64,000 nt of DNA from NCBI RefSeq assembly GCF_002419965.1, contig NZ_DIHC01000007.1:62001-126000 (forward strand), given 5' to 3'. This DNA is from Pseudomonas sp. UBA5706. GTDB taxonomy: Bacteria > Pseudomonadota > Gammaproteobacteria > Pseudomonadales > Pseudomonadaceae. The notes below the pieces were generated by a model. It was not told where the DNA came from. It saw only the letters and a list, made by a program, of their open reading frames with translations, and made no database searches. This document shows positions 15,496-23,557 of this stretch, piece after piece. The translations under genes and the position numbers were made by a program. How positions within the stretch are numbered: the stretch's first letter is position 1; every line of letters begins with the position of its first letter.

Positions 15496-17820
15496 ATGGA
15501 TATTCGAATCACCCACCGACTGTCGTACAAACAGGCCCGTTTGACCGTGCTGCTCGGTTTCCTGTTAGGGACCCTGTTCAGCCTGGTGCAAATTGCGATC
15601 GATTATGCCAGCGAAGACGCCTCGATCGATCGTGAAATTCGCTCTTTGCTGCAAATCAGTCACAACCCGGCCTCCCGGATCGCCTACAACATTGATGCCG
15701 AGCTCGCGCAGGAACTGACATCGGGCCTGCTGCACTCCCCCGCCGTGGTCGGCGCGCGAATGGTCGACAACAATAACGTGCTGCTTGCCGCCGTGTCGCG
15801 CCCGCGGGTGGAAAGTCCGTACCGCATGCTCAGCGACTCGATGTTCGGCAAAAGCCGTCAGTTCGTGGACGTCCTGCACCTGGACCATATGCCCAATGAA
15901 GCCATCGGCATGCTGCAACTGGACGTCGATACCTTTGCCTTCGGCAGCCATTTCCTGCAGCGTGCCCAAATCACCCTGCTCAGCGGCTTTTTCCGCAGCC
16001 TGGTATTTGCCGGGATTCTCATGGGCCTGTTTTACCTGACACTGACCAAGCCCCTGACCGACGTGATTCGAGCACTGTCGGCCCGAGATTCGAGCAGCTC
16101 TGCGCAGGCGCCGCTGCCCTGCCCGCGCAGGCATGAAAACGATGAGATCGGCGTGCTGGTTCAGGTCGCCAATCAGCAGTTCGATAACGTCGCTTGCGAA
16201 TTCGGTCGCCGCCGCGATGCTGAAAACCGCCTGACCGAGCACCTCAACGAGCTGGAAAACGTGGTGCACGCCCGGACCCAGGAACTGCAGGCCAGCAATG
16301 CCCGGCTCAGCCAGTCCAACGAAGAGCTGCAGATCGCACGCAGCACGGCACTGGATATGGCCCATGCCCGATCAGCGTTTCTGGCGCATATGAGTCACGA
16401 GATCCGCACACCGCTCAACGGGCTACTGGGCATGCTCGCGCTGTCGCTGGATGGGCCGCTCAGTGCCGAACAGCGTCAGCAACTGTCCATCGCTCACGAC
16501 TCGGGCAAGGTGCTGGTCGAACTGCTCAACGATATCCTTGACCTGTCTAAATTCGACGCCGGGCAACTGGAGCTCGAGCGTATCCCGTTCGATCTGGCCA
16601 CCTTGATCGAGGACACCGCTAACCTGTTGTCGCAGAACGCCGCGCCCAGCGTCGAACTGACCTGCCTGATCGATCCGCGCTTTCCCGCGCTGGTGCTGGG
16701 CGACCCGACGCGGGTAAGGCAGATCGTCAGCAACCTGCTGTCCAACGCGCTCAAGTTTACCCGGGCCGGGCGTGTCGACCTTCGGCTAAGCCTGCACGAC
16801 GACAAGGTGCGCATCGAGGTGTGCGACACCGGCATCGGTATTGCCCAGGATGCCCAGGCGAAAATCTTCCAACCGTTTACCCAAGCCGAAGCGGCCATCA
16901 CCCGCCAGTACGGCGGCACCGGGTTGGGCCTGACACTGACGCACAACCTGTGCGAGGCGATGAACGGGCAGTTGAACATCGAGTCCACGCCGGGCGTCGG
17001 CAGCCGTTTCTACGCAGACCTGCCGCTGCCTGTCCACACGCCGGCTCCGGTCTGGCCGGCGCTCAAGGGTAGCGTAGTGGTAGTCAGTGCCAAGGGCAGC
17101 GGGCTGTCGGAGATGCTCAGCCGATTGCTCCCGGAATGGGGCATCGACTGTCGGCATTGTTCAATCAACGACCCGCAGCCGGCTATCCAGCCTGACCTGC
17201 TGATCACCGACTGCCCCGAGTGCCTGGCCGGCATCCGTCCTGCTTCGCGCATGCCTATCCTGCTGGTAACGGCCTACGGCAACTTCATGCCTGGCGAACA
17301 GGTGCTCGCACTGGCACCGGTGCACCAACAGGCGCGACCGATGTCACGCAGTGTCCTGCATCAGGTGCTCAAGGGTATCCTGAAAATCGACGGCGCTCAC
17401 GGCAATGCCAGGCTGCCGGGCGTGGAGCCGACGGCCCACCGGGCGAGGATCCTGTTGGTGGAAGACAACCCGGTGAACCAACTGGTGGCCAAAGGCATGC
17501 TCAGCAAACTGGGCTGTGAGGTGGTGGTCAGCAGTCACGGTGCCGAGGCGTTGCAGCAGTTGGAACGTAGCCGTTTCGACTTGGTATTGATGGACTGCAA
17601 CATGCCCGTGATGGACGGGTACGAAGCCACCCGACTGATCCGTCAGAGCGGCAAATGGCCCGACCTGCCGATCATCGCCCTGACGGCCAACGCCATGCCC
17701 GAAGAACGCGAACACTGCAAGCAGGCGGGGATGAACGACTATCTGGCCAAACCGTTTCATCGGGAAGAATTGGTCAGCCTGTTGGACCAGTGGACGGCAG
17801 CGACAAGCGTCAGGTCCTAG
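15496..17820 (+). CDS. sagS: Hybrid sensor histidine kinase/response regulator, SagS-type
   Basis: Membrane hybrid kinase of 774 residues. A first membrane segment (about residues 18-38) and a second near 170-190 enclose a periplasmic sensor domain; a HAMP-like linker and coiled coil follow. The HisKA motif MSHEIRTPLNG places the phosphorylated His at 301; the ATPase G boxes (DTGIGIA, GGTGLGL) lie near 445-480; the receiver domain carries Asp700 in LMDCNMPVMDG. There is no Hpt domain, so phosphate must pass to a separate Hpt protein. In P. aeruginosa the hybrid SagS (PA2824) has this layout, and the same neighbours (gpx, msrB, alaA, htpX) follow it here, which is why I use the name. The ATG at 15496 is chosen because the membrane domain begins there; upstream in-frame starts at 15427 and 15439 remain possible. 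Confidence 0.82.
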   Translation: MDIRITHRLSYKQARLTVLLGFLLGTLFSLVQIAIDYASEDASIDREIRSLLQISHNPASRIAYNIDAELAQELTSGLLHSPAVVGARMVDNNNVLLAAVSRPRVESPYRMLSDSMFGKSRQFVDVLHLDHMPNEAIGMLQLDVDTFAFGSHFLQRAQITLLSGFFRSLVFAGILMGLFYLTLTKPLTDVIRALSARDSSSSAQAPLPCPRRHENDEIGVLVQVANQQFDNVACEFGRRRDAENRLTEHLNELENVVHARTQELQASNARLSQSNEELQIARSTALDMAHARSAFLAHMSHEIRTPLNGLLGMLALSLDGPLSAEQRQQLSIAHDSGKVLVELLNDILDLSKFDAGQLELERIPFDLATLIEDTANLLSQNAAPSVELTCLIDPRFPALVLGDPTRVRQIVSNLLSNALKFTRAGRVDLRLSLHDDKVRIEVCDTGIGIAQDAQAKIFQPFTQAEAAITRQYGGTGLGLTLTHNLCEAMNGQLNIESTPGVGSRFYADLPLPVHTPAPVWPALKGSVVVVSAKGSGLSEMLSRLLPEWGIDCRHCSINDPQPAIQPDLLITDCPECLAGIRPASRMPILLVTAYGNFMPGEQVLALAPVHQQARPMSRSVLHQVLKGILKIDGAHGNARLPGVEPTAHRARILLVEDNPVNQLVAKGMLSKLGCEVVVSSHGAEALQQLERSRFDLVLMDCNMPVMDGYEATRLIRQSGKWPDLPIIALTANAMPEEREHCKQAGMNDYLAKPFHREELVSLLDQWTAATSVRS

Positions 17821-17878
17821 GCTACAAGCGAATTGGCGTCGCAGGCTTGCCGCTGGCGATTGAAATTTGCCGATACCG

Positions 17879-18364
17879 TTACTTGAGCAACGCTTCGATA
17901 TCCGACTTCAGGTCCTGCGGCTTGGTCAACGGCGCATAGCGCTTGATCAGCGAGCCATCTTTGCCAATAAGGAATTTGGTGAAGTTCCACTTGATGCGTT
18001 CCGATCCCAGCAAGCCGGGGGCCTGTTTCTTCAACTGCACGAACAACGGATGGGCGTCGCTGCCGTTGACATCGATCTTTTTGAACAACGGGAAGCTCAC
18101 CCCGTAGTTCAACTCACAAAACTCGGAAATCGCGCTCTCGTTGCCCGGTTCCTGCTTGCCAAACTGGTTGCACGGAAAGCCCAACACCACCAAGCCGCGG
18201 TCCTTGTAGCTCTGCCACAGCTCTTCGAGACCTTTGTATTGAGGGGTGAAGCCACACCTGCTCGCGGTGTTGACCACCAATACCGCCTTGCCAGCGTAGT
18301 CAGCGAGGGTCTTTTGCTCGCCCTTGATGGTTTGCACCGGAATGTTCAGAAGATTTTCGCTCAT
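17879..18364 (-). CDS. Glutathione peroxidase (Cys type)
   Basis: Thiol peroxidase of 161 residues in the glutathione peroxidase family, reducing hydrogen and organic peroxides. The peroxidatic residue is Cys37 in NTASRCGFTPQY (Sec in some animal enzymes), and the conserved FPCNQFGKQEPG (63-74) and WNFTKFLI segments are present. The ATG at 18364 has GAGG about 10 bases upstream; the earlier in-frame start at 18556 would run into msrB. It is 86 bases downstream of msrB on the same strand and probably co-transcribed. Bacterial members often use thioredoxin rather than glutathione, which cannot be decided here. Confidence 0.92.
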   Translation of the reverse strand: MSENLLNIPVQTIKGEQKTLADYAGKAVLVVNTASRCGFTPQYKGLEELWQSYKDRGLVVLGFPCNQFGKQEPGNESAISEFCELNYGVSFPLFKKIDVNGSDAHPLFVQLKKQAPGLLGSERIKWNFTKFLIGKDGSLIKRYAPLTKPQDLKSDIEALLK

Positions 18365-18450
18365 GGCGATGCCTCGGGAAGGATCAAGTCGGCAAATTAG
18401 CGCGCCGTCGACTGGCGCGCCATTCAATTGAACGCGGTGATGGCGACGCA

Positions 18451-18849
18451 TCAGGCCTGGCGAGGCACCAGGTCCAGGCACACGGAGTTGATGCAGTAGC
18501 GCAAGCCCGTTGGTGGTGGACCATCCGGGAAGACGTGTCCCAGGTGAGCATCGCACTTGGCGCAGACGACTTCGGTGCGAATCATGCCATGGCTGACGTC
18601 GCGCACCTCAACCACCGCACTGCCCTCGATGGGCGCATAGAAGCTTGGCCAGCCGCAACCTGAATCGAACTTGGTGGTGGAATCGAACAGTGCCTCATTG
18701 CAGCAGATGCAGTGATACACACCATCGGTTTTGGTGCTGTTGTACTTGCCGGTGAAGGGTCGCTCGGTGGCCTTGAGGCGACAAACGTTGTACTGCTCGG
18801 GATCGAGCATCTGCTTCCATTCTTCGAGGGTTTTTTCCAGCTTTTCCAC
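18451..18849 (-). CDS. msrB: Peptide-methionine (R)-S-oxide reductase MsrB
   Basis: Repairs protein-bound methionine-(R)-sulfoxide. 132 residues from a GTG start at 18849, which is preceded at the ideal 5-base distance by GGAGGTG; the longer reading back to 18960 lacks this. Four zinc cysteines form two CxxC pairs (47/50 and 96/99), the catalytic Cys119 lies in RYCINS, and GCGWPSF (64-70) is the substrate-loop signature. It is followed by glutathione peroxidase and divergent from the aminotransferase gene, the same arrangement I recall in P. aeruginosa. Confidence 0.95.
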   Translation of the reverse strand: MEKLEKTLEEWKQMLDPEQYNVCRLKATERPFTGKYNSTKTDGVYHCICCNEALFDSTTKFDSGCGWPSFYAPIEGSAVVEVRDVSHGMIRTEVVCAKCDAHLGHVFPDGPPPTGLRYCINSVCLDLVPRQA

Positions 18850-19042
18850 GGGTACACCTCCACAACTGAAAAAGCCCGAACTGTGTCTTTTCCACGGATC
18901 GGGTGGCACGTATGATTGCGCCTTCGTTAGACGCCAGTCTGTCACCCGCGTTTCTCGCATACAAACCCATTTTGATGGCGTTGTACTCAGCGGTCCGTCT
19001 TTTCAGCACACGGCGGATCGTCCATTTTCGGGATCAATCACC

Positions 19043-20254
19043 ATGCAGTTCAGCAAATCGAACAAGCTCGCCAACGTCTGTTACGACATTCGCGGGCCCG
19101 TGCTCAAGCACGCCAAGCGCCTGGAAGAGGAAGGCCATCGCATCCTCAAGCTGAACATCGGCAACCCGGCGCCATTCGGTTTCGAGGCGCCGGACGAAAT
19201 CCTGCAGGATGTGATCCGCAACCTGCCTACCGCACAGGGCTACAGCGACTCCAAGGGCCTGTTCAGCGCGCGCAAGGCGGTGATGCAGTACTACCAGCAA
19301 AAGCAGGTCGAAGGTGTCGGCATCGAAGACATCTATTTGGGCAACGGCGTTTCCGAACTGATCGTGATGTCGATGCAGGCGCTGCTTAACAACGGTGACG
19401 AAGTGCTGGTGCCAGCGCCCGACTATCCGCTGTGGACGGCCGCCGTGGCGCTGTCCGGCGGTAGTCCGGTGCACTATCTGTGTGACGAACAGGCCAACTG
19501 GTGGCCGGACCTGAACGACATCAAGGCCAGGATCACCCCGAACACCAAGGCCATGGTGATCATCAATCCGAACAACCCGACCGGCGCCGTGTACTCCAAA
19601 GAGGTGCTGCTGGGCATGCTGGAAATCGCTCGCCAGCACAACCTGGTGGTTTTCTCCGACGAGATCTACGACAAGATCCTGTACGACGACGCGGTGCACC
19701 TCTGCACCGCGTCGCTGGCCCCGGATCTGCTCTGCCTGACCTTCAACGGCCTGTCCAAATCCTACCGCGTGGCAGGCTTCCGCTCTGGCTGGGTGGCCAT
19801 TTCCGGCCCCAAACACAACGCCCAGAGCTACATCGAAGGCATCGACATCCTGGCCAACATGCGCCTGTGCGCCAACGTACCGAGCCAGCACGCGATTCAG
19901 ACCGCCCTGGGCGGCTACCAGAGCATCAACGACCTGATCCTGCCGCCGGGCCGTCTGCTGGAACAACGCAACCGCACCTGGGAATTGCTCAACGACATCC
20001 CGGGCGTCAGTTGCGTGAAACCGATGGGAGCGCTCTATGCTTTCCCGCGGATCGACCCGAAAATCTGCCCGATTCATAACGACGAGAAATTCGCCCTGGA
20101 TCTGCTGTTATCCGAAAAGCTGCTGATCGTTCAGGGCACGGCCTTCAACTGGCCGTGGCCGGACCATTTCCGCGTAGTGACCCTACCGCGGGTGGACGAT
20201 CTGGAGCAGGCGATCGGCCGGATCGGCAATTTCCTGAAGACGTACAGGCAGTAA
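19043..20254 (+). CDS. alaA: PLP-dependent aminotransferase, AlaA-like (glutamate-pyruvate)
   Basis: Fold type I aminotransferase of 403 residues, close to the length of E. coli AlaA (405). It carries the N-terminal NIGNPAPFGFEAP, the NPNNPTGAVYS substrate/PLP motif, SDEIYDKILYD, and the PLP lysine Lys239 in LSKSYRVAGFRSGW. The probable reaction is pyruvate plus glutamate to alanine plus 2-oxoglutarate. I use the ATG at 19043 (MQFSKSNK), preceded by GGGATCAATCACC; the open frame back to 18731 runs antisense through msrB and is not coding. A REP-like repeat follows the gene. Confidence 0.88.
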   Translation: MQFSKSNKLANVCYDIRGPVLKHAKRLEEEGHRILKLNIGNPAPFGFEAPDEILQDVIRNLPTAQGYSDSKGLFSARKAVMQYYQQKQVEGVGIEDIYLGNGVSELIVMSMQALLNNGDEVLVPAPDYPLWTAAVALSGGSPVHYLCDEQANWWPDLNDIKARITPNTKAMVIINPNNPTGAVYSKEVLLGMLEIARQHNLVVFSDEIYDKILYDDAVHLCTASLAPDLLCLTFNGLSKSYRVAGFRSGWVAISGPKHNAQSYIEGIDILANMRLCANVPSQHAIQTALGGYQSINDLILPPGRLLEQRNRTWELLNDIPGVSCVKPMGALYAFPRIDPKICPIHNDEKFALDLLLSEKLLIVQGTAFNWPWPDHFRVVTLPRVDDLEQAIGRIGNFLKTYRQ

Positions 20255-20263
20255 TGCTGCTTG

Positions 20264-20333
20264 CTGTAGCAGCACGGCTTGCTGGCGGTGGCGTATTAGA
20301 AATCGTCACCGCCGGCGAAACGGGCTGCCGCAG
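20264..20333. repeat. REP-like inverted repeat
   Basis: CTGTAGCAGCACGGCTTGC and, facing it, a CGGGCTGCCGCAG arm, with GGCGGTGGCG/CGTCACCGCC inner arms. This is the typical Pseudomonas extragenic palindrome and it lies between alaA and htpX. It may stabilise the alaA mRNA end. Confidence 0.6.
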
Positions 20334-20443
20334 CCACTGGGCCATCGTTCGAATCCCCCGTCATCACTCCGCCTCGCCGCCCCGCCCAGCCTGATTAATC
20401 ACTTCGACCACGCAAAACGACACAGTTTGAAATAGTCGCCCGG

Positions 20444-20471
20444 TTGAATACCCACCGACATCACCTTATAT
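20444..20471 (+). promoter_or_regulatory. Candidate sigma70 promoter of htpX
   Basis: TTGAAT at 20444-20449, 16-base spacer, TTATAT at 20466-20471, about 46 bases before the htpX ATG. The AGGAG ribosome-binding site follows near 20500. I looked for a heat-shock sigma32 promoter and saw no convincing -10 element. Confidence 0.5.
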
Positions 20472-20517
20472 ACCCCGCAACACGTTACACATTCTTCACG
20501 AGGAGAACTTCCACACC

Positions 20518-21405
20518 ATGATGCGCATCTTGCTGTTTTTGGCCACTAACCTTGCGGTCGTGCTGATTGCCAGCATCACCTTGAGCCTGTTTGGCTTCAA
20601 TGGGTTCATGGCGGCCAACGGGGTTGATCTCAACCTCAATCAGCTGCTGATTTTCTGCGCCATATTCGGTTTCGCCGGCTCGCTGTTCTCGCTGTTCATC
20701 TCCAAGTGGATGGCAAAGATGAGCACCGGTACCCAGATCATCACTCAACCCCGTACCCGCCATGAGCAGTGGCTGCTGCACACAGTAGAACAACTGTCCC
20801 GCGAGGCAGGCATAAAGATGCCGGAAGTCGGGATCTTCCCGGCGTACGAGGCCAACGCATTCGCTACCGGCTGGAACAAGAATGACGCGCTGGTGGCTGT
20901 CAGCCAGGGCCTGCTGGAGCGTTTCTCGCCCGATGAGGTGAAAGCGGTTCTGGCCCACGAGATTGGCCACGTTGCCAACGGTGACATGGTTACCCTGGCG
21001 CTGGTCCAGGGCGTGGTGAACACCTTCGTCATGTTCTTCGCCCGAATCGTCGGCAACTTCGTCGATAAGGTGATTTTCAAGAACGAAGAAGGCCGGGGCA
21101 TTGCGTTCTACATTGCGACCATTTTTGCCGAGATCGTGCTGGGCTTTCTCGCGAGCGCCATCGTCATGTGGTTTTCGCGCAAGCGCGAATACCGTGCCGA
21201 CGACGCCGGTGCTCGTCTGGCTGGAACCGGAGCGATGATCAGTGCCCTGCAACGCCTGCGCTCGGAACAGGGCGTTCCGGTGCAGATGCCCGAAAGCCTG
21301 ACGGCTTTCGGCATTAATGGCGGTCTGAAGCATGGCCTGGCAGGGCTGTTCATGAGCCATCCGCCGCTGGAAGAACGTATCGAGGCGCTGCGCCGTCGCG
21401 GTTGA
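20518..21405 (+). CDS. htpX: Membrane metalloprotease HtpX
   Basis: Zinc protease of the inner membrane (family M48) that helps FtsH clear misfolded membrane proteins. 295 residues, the usual length. Two N-terminal membrane segments (about 4-24 and 38-58) are followed by the catalytic HEIGH at 147-151, two further hydrophobic stretches (about 160-180 and 195-215) and the third zinc ligand in REYRADD. The start MMRILLFLATNLAVV matches the family. It is a single gene with its own candidate promoter and a strong terminator. Confidence 0.95.
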   Translation: MMRILLFLATNLAVVLIASITLSLFGFNGFMAANGVDLNLNQLLIFCAIFGFAGSLFSLFISKWMAKMSTGTQIITQPRTRHEQWLLHTVEQLSREAGIKMPEVGIFPAYEANAFATGWNKNDALVAVSQGLLERFSPDEVKAVLAHEIGHVANGDMVTLALVQGVVNTFVMFFARIVGNFVDKVIFKNEEGRGIAFYIATIFAEIVLGFLASAIVMWFSRKREYRADDAGARLAGTGAMISALQRLRSEQGVPVQMPESLTAFGINGGLKHGLAGLFMSHPPLEERIEALRRRG

Positions 21406-21426
21406 TACTGCAAGGGTGTCAAAAGT

Positions 21427-21453
21427 AGGGCGACGTCGGTCGCCCTTTTCTTT
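21427..21453 (+). terminator. Rho-independent terminator of htpX
   Basis: Stem AGGGCGAC-GTCG-GTCGCCCT (21427-21446) followed by TTTCTTT, about 20 bases after the htpX stop. Confidence 0.9.
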
Positions 21454-21516
21454 GTCTGAAAAACCTACGTGGTGACTAATCGATCTTGCTACTGAAAGCG
21501 GTCGCCAGGATCAACG

Positions 21517-22173
21517 TCAACGTCGAAACATACGATAAGCGCCCTCCATCAGGCGTACAGCCCCAGCCTTTTTGAATTTCGCGCTCTGCTCAAGCACGTC
21601 CCATTCACCCGCTTTTCTCAGTCGCCACTGCACAGACAACAACTGATGTACCTCATCTTCATCCACTGAAAAAGGGGGCCCGGCGACTTCCGTTTGTTCG
21701 TACTCCAATGTAATCAACAGCCCGCAGGCGTCCTCGGCCATCAACTGGTTGAGCTGTTCGACATACTGCCAGCGCATTTCCGGGGGCAATGCGATCAACG
21801 CCGCCCGGTCATAGAAAGCGCTGCATTCGCCAATGTCACGGGCCTTGAGCGCGAAGAAATCACCACACCAGATCTCGCAGGCCTCATGGCGGTAGACCTG
21901 GAAGCTGCCACGCTCCTCGATAGAGGGCGTCAAGCCACTTTCGCTAAACCACGCAGCGACGGCCTTTTCTGAAAGCTCAACGCCAACCACCTGCAGACCT
22001 TGACGCAGAAGCCAGTGCAGGTCGATGGTTTTGCCGCACAAGGGTACGAACACCCGCGCACCCGGTTGCACCTTCAACTCGGGCCACTGCACCACCAGAT
22101 ACGGATTCACCTCTGATTGATTGAAGCCGATCTGATTGATCGCCCATCGCTCGTGCCAAAACTCTGGCTCCAT
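21517..22173 (-). CDS. tpm: Thiopurine S-methyltransferase
   Basis: SAM-dependent methyltransferase of 218 residues in the bacterial TPMT family. The sequence opens with MEPEFWHERW and carries the SAM-site segment RVFVPLCGKTIDLHWL and the FFALKARDIG/YDRAALIALPP segments typical of the family. In pseudomonads this enzyme methylates selenium and tellurium compounds and contributes to tellurite resistance; that is known of the family, not shown here. It is transcribed divergently from the dioxygenase gene with about 100 bases between starts. Confidence 0.93.
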   Translation of the reverse strand: MEPEFWHERWAINQIGFNQSEVNPYLVVQWPELKVQPGARVFVPLCGKTIDLHWLLRQGLQVVGVELSEKAVAAWFSESGLTPSIEERGSFQVYRHEACEIWCGDFFALKARDIGECSAFYDRAALIALPPEMRWQYVEQLNQLMAEDACGLLITLEYEQTEVAGPPFSVDEDEVHQLLSVQWRLRKAGEWDVLEQSAKFKKAGAVRLMEGAYRMFRR

Positions 22174-22277
22174 AAAAACTCCTGATATTTCGATTAAAGG
22201 GCACGAAAACTTATATTAGATTACGATCAATGATCTGCCTGATCATGACTCGTATCTTAATGCTCAGGACAACCAAC

Positions 22278-23045
22278 ATGTTCCCCAGCCTGTTCATATC
22301 TCATGGCTCACCGATGCTCGCGCTGGAACCCGGCCCGAGTGGCCCTGCACTGGCACATCTGGCCGCCGAACTGCCTCGACCGAAGGCGATCGTGATCGTT
22401 TCGGCGCACTGGGAGAGTAATGAGCTGCTGGTCAACGGCAACCCGCAGCCGGAAACCTGGCACGACTTCGGCGGCTTCCCCGCAGCGCTGTTTGCCGTCC
22501 AATACCCTGCGCCGGGCGAACCGGACATGACACGACGTGTGATGGAACTGCTGGCAGTTGCCGAGCTGCCCGCCCGCACGGATAGCCGCCGGCCTTTCGA
22601 CCACGGGGTTTGGGTGCCACTTTCCTTGATGTACCCCACTGCCGATATTCCAATCGTGCAGATTTCGCTGCCGTCGGGCATGGGGCCTGCCTTGCAGACA
22701 CGTGTAGGTCATGCACTGCGCAGCTTGCGCGAGGAAGACGTGTTGATCATCGGCTCCGGCAGTATCACCCACAACCTGCGTGAGCTGGACTGGCACGCCG
22801 GGCCGGAAAGCGTCGAGCCGTGGGCGCTGGCATTTCGCAACTGGATGGTTGAGAAACTTGCCGCTGACGACGAGCAGGCTCTGCACGACTATCGCCGCCA
22901 AGCGCCGCAAGCCGCACGCAATCATCCGTCCGACGAGCATCTGGCGCCGCTGTACTTCGCGCGTGGTGCCGGTGGCACGTTCAGCGTGGCGCACCAGGGT
23001 TTCACCATGGGCGCACTGGGGATGGACATTTACCGTTTTGGTTGA
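22278..23045 (+). CDS. LigB-family extradiol dioxygenase (DODA-like)
   Basis: Cytoplasmic class III ring-cleavage dioxygenase homologue of 255 residues. Metal ligands are His9 in FISHGSP and His44 in VSAHWES, and the FDHGVWVPL segment carries the active-site histidine typical of the YgiD/4,5-DOPA dioxygenase branch. The physiological substrate of YgiD-like proteins is not settled, so a catechol-type substrate is only likely. I use the ATG at 22278 (MFPSLFISHG), since the family begins only a few residues before the first ligand; earlier in-frame starts at 22230 and 22245 are possible. Confidence 0.87.
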   Translation: MFPSLFISHGSPMLALEPGPSGPALAHLAAELPRPKAIVIVSAHWESNELLVNGNPQPETWHDFGGFPAALFAVQYPAPGEPDMTRRVMELLAVAELPARTDSRRPFDHGVWVPLSLMYPTADIPIVQISLPSGMGPALQTRVGHALRSLREEDVLIIGSGSITHNLRELDWHAGPESVEPWALAFRNWMVEKLAADDEQALHDYRRQAPQAARNHPSDEHLAPLYFARGAGGTFSVAHQGFTMGALGMDIYRFG

Positions 23046-23498
23046 GCGGGGATGCGGCTGAGGCTCATAGCCACTCTACCAGCGGCTTGAAGCGCTGCAA
23101 TATCGGGTTATCGCAGCATCGTTAACCATGCCTCATGCGCACGGCAATGTCCCGACCCTAAGCCGGATGACGCAAGGAGTGCGATATTCAAGAGAGACAA
23201 AAAAGATCCGTTCGATGACGACTGACCTTTTTTCAAAAAAAGGCTTCCCAATGGCTCCGGCTCATGGGCGGGGTGGACGAAATCCCGCGAACCCGAGCCG
23301 GTGCGTATCACCAAACCCAACGCTTTTCGACCATCATCCTTTTTTTCAACTTACCTGCAATGTGATCGGTTCAAGGGCATGGGTAGCAACTCTCGTCTTG
23401 TCAGATCGCTTCAGTTTTTCTCTCTCTTGCAGGCTCGCGCCGACAGGTTTACAAAAGCTCGCTAGGGTCTTAGCTCAATAAACAACCAAATCCCGGCC
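23046..23498. other. Long intergenic region without a supported gene
   Basis: About 450 bases between the dioxygenase gene and the deaD terminator. It is less GC-rich than its surroundings. It holds a CCTTTTTT/AAAAAAGG inverted repeat at 23226-23243 and several T-rich runs. A 117-codon open frame at 23128-23481 has no ribosome-binding site and unnatural composition, so I do not call it. A small RNA is possible but I cannot identify a known family. Confidence 0.4.
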
Positions 23499-23532
23499 AA
23501 AAAAAATCCCCGAGCCAGTCGGGGATTTTTTT
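23499..23532 (-). terminator. Rho-independent terminator of deaD
   Basis: TCCCCGA (23507-23513), loop GCCAG, TCGGGGA (23519-23525), flanked by A and T runs. It lies about 25 bases past the deaD stop on the minus strand and is symmetric enough to work both ways. Confidence 0.9.
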
Positions 23533-23557
23533 GTTCAGACGATCAACTCAACGCCGA

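Noticed and set aside
20420..20471. Sigma32 heat-shock promoter in front of htpX
   Set aside because: A TTGAAA-like element is present but no CCCCAT-type -10 lies at the right distance; a sigma70 reading fits better.
23128..23481. 117-codon open frame in the gap before deaD
   Set aside because: No ribosome-binding site, no family likeness, and a composition unlike the neighbouring genes.
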